From NCBI GenBank assembly GCA_964058805.1, contig CAXKVV010001174.1:1-23057 (forward strand): DNA of 23,057 bases, read 5' to 3'. The notes beneath the pieces were generated by a model, which ran no database searches, had not been told where the DNA came from, and saw only the letters and a list, made by a program, of their open reading frames with translations. Shown one piece after another: positions 21,673-23,057 of the stretch. The translations under genes and the position numbers were made by a program. The stretch comes from Schoenoplectus triqueter (taxonomy: Eukaryota > Streptophyta > Magnoliopsida > Poales > Cyperaceae). Position 1 is the stretch's first letter, and each line of letters starts with the position of its first letter.

Positions 21673-23057
21673 AATTAGGAGTAATTATATTAATTTGCAT
21701 TAAATTATTTGTACTTATGCGGCCAATTGTTTTGAAAAACGCAAACAACTTGGTTAAACAGCTGTTTTTAATGCATCCTACTTATGTGCTGTGCAAAATT
21801 AGTGTCGTAGAATGTTCATATCGAAGTGTTAATTGGCTAATATTTTAATGGGCATAATTAGGAGTAATTATATTAATTTTTACGAAATTATATTTAGTTA
21901 TGAGGCAAAAAATGTTGATGAACTAAACTTTTTTAAATAGCAGTTTCTAACGCATCTTACTTATGTTTTGAGGAAAAATAGTGCCCTAAAATATTCGTTT
22001 TGAAGTGTTCATTGAACGGTCACATAATAGGCATAATTAGGAGTAATTATATTAATTAGCACCAAATTATGTGTTGTTATGTAGCCAAAAATTTTCATAA
22101 AGGCAAACAACTTGTTTAAATAGCAGTTTTTAACGCATCTTACTTATGTTTTGTGCAATATTAGCGTTATAGAATTTTCATATCGAAGTTTTAGTTGGGT
22201 AATTTTATAAAAGGCGTAATAAGGAGTAATTTTTTTTAATTTGTACGAAATTATATGTAGTTAGGCGGCCAAATGTTTTGAAAAACTCAAACAACTTGTT
22301 TAAACAACAGTTTTTAATGCATCTTACTTATGTTTTGCGCAAAATTAGTGTTGTAGAATATTCAAATCGAAGGTTTAATTAAGGAATCTTACAATAGACA
22401 TATTAAGGAGTAATTATATTAATTTATAAGAAATTTTATGTAGCTATGCAGCCAAAAGATTTGAAGAACTCAAATAACTTGTTTAAGCAGCTGCTTTTAA
22501 TGCATCTTACTTATGTTTTGTGCAAAATTAGTGTCGTAGAATATTCATAACAAAGTTTTAATTGGAAGATCGGATAATAGACATGATTAGGAATAATTAT
22601 ATTAATTTATATTAAATTATGCGTAATTATGCGGCCAAAAATATTAAAAAACTCAAACAACTTGTTTAAACAGCTGTTTTTAAAGCCTCCTACTTATGTT
22701 TTGTACAAAATTAGTGTTGTAGAATGTTCATATTGAAGTGTTAATTAGATAATCTTTTAATAGGCATAATTAGGAGTGATTATTTTAATTTTCACGAAAT
22801 TATATGTAGTTATGGGGCCAAAATTTTTGAAACGCTCAAATAGCTGTTTCTAATGCATCTTACTTATGTTTCGGGAGAAAATGGTGTCGTAGAATATTCA
22901 TATCGAAGTGTTAATTGAACAATCTTATAATAGACATAATTAGGAGTAATTATATTAATTTTCACGAGATTATGTGTACTTATGGGGCCAAAATTTTTTA
23001 AAAAGTCAAACAACTTGTTTAAACAGCAGTTTTTAATGCATCTTACTTATGTTTTGT
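21673..23057 (+). repeat. HOR copy H9, partial (m1-m7 and 120 bp of m8)
   Basis: Ninth unit, cut by the window edge 120 bp into m8, which begins at 22938. Everything present matches the H5 type-B form. The array clearly continues beyond the window. Confidence 0.95.

Larger units (their letters stand above)
1..23057. repeat. AT-rich tandem satellite array with 15-monomer higher-order repeats
   Basis: Every part of the window belongs to one head-to-tail array of about 183-bp monomers, all in the same orientation. The anchor AATTAGGAGT, or a close variant, recurs at 1, 184, 363, 546, 729, 912, 1095, 1265, 1448, 1631, 1794, 1977, 2157, 2340, 2526 and 2709. From 2709 the same series of fifteen distinguishable monomers begins again, so the true repeat unit is about 2.7 kb. 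Neighbouring monomers are clearly diverged, while corresponding monomers in successive 2.7-kb units are nearly identical; this is the hallmark of a higher-order repeat satellite. No interruption, inversion, transposon insertion or unique sequence was seen. In other eukaryotes such arrays are typical of centromeric or pericentromeric DNA. That role is inferred here and is not shown by the sequence. The satellite family and species are not recognised. Confidence 0.97.

Noticed and set aside
1..23057. CRISPR array
   Set aside because: There are no short identical repeats separated by unique spacers. The units are 163-186 bp and related along their entire length.
1..23057. Identity as a known plant or animal centromere satellite
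   Set aside because: The monomer length fits many families, but I see no match to the Arabidopsis 178-bp repeat or to alpha satellite, and no species can be named from the sequence alone.
1..23057. Transposon, telomere repeat, tRNA or rRNA within the array
   Set aside because: No unit is interrupted, all length differences are accounted for by small indels, and no such motif was seen on either strand.

Overview
The whole 23 kb window is one uninterrupted, head-to-tail tandem satellite array. It contains no recognisable protein-coding gene, RNA gene, transposon or unique flanking sequence, and both window edges cut through the array. The DNA is very AT-rich: in lines counted by eye, G+C is about one quarter. 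The basic monomer is about 183 bp. Fifteen diverged monomers (m1 to m15) make a higher-order repeat (HOR) of 2707-2710 bp. There are eight complete HOR copies (H1-H8) and a ninth copy cut at 1385 bp (H9). This points to a eukaryotic chromosome, and a centromeric or pericentromeric (or other heterochromatic) satellite is the most natural reading. I do not recognise the family and cannot name the species; monomers near nucleosome length are common in both plants and animals.

Layout (phase set on the conserved AATTAGGAGT box): H1 1-2708, H2 2709-5415, H3 5416-8123, H4 8124-10832, H5 10833-13542, H6 13543-16252, H7 16253-18962, H8 18963-21672, H9 21673-23057. In H1 the monomer lengths in order are 183, 179, 183, 183, 183, 183, 170, 183, 183, 163, 183, 180, 183, 186 and 183 bp. 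HOR lengths differ only through homopolymer runs in m2, m4 and m15.

The array carries its own history. Diagnostic variants split the copies into an older-looking type A (H1, H2 and most of H3) and a type B (end of H3 to H9). The A/B switch lies inside H3, between 7380 and 7991. H5 to H9 are almost identical; by eye I find only two substitutions (15038 and 19116), which suggests recent amplification of one HOR variant. Within the HOR, m3, m8 and m13 share variants at exactly five-monomer spacing, as do m1/m6/m11 and m2/m7/m12 more weakly. This suggests the 15-mer arose from an ancestral pentamer repeated three times and then diverged.

At the smallest scale most monomers carry three short dyad symmetries: a 7-bp stem around GGAG, a GTTTAAAC / AAACAGCTGTTT centre, and a TTTTGYRCAAAA centre. 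Monomer length is 61 codons, and one frame stays open across much of several monomers. This explains the recurrent 43-70-residue ORFs, which I do not regard as genes.
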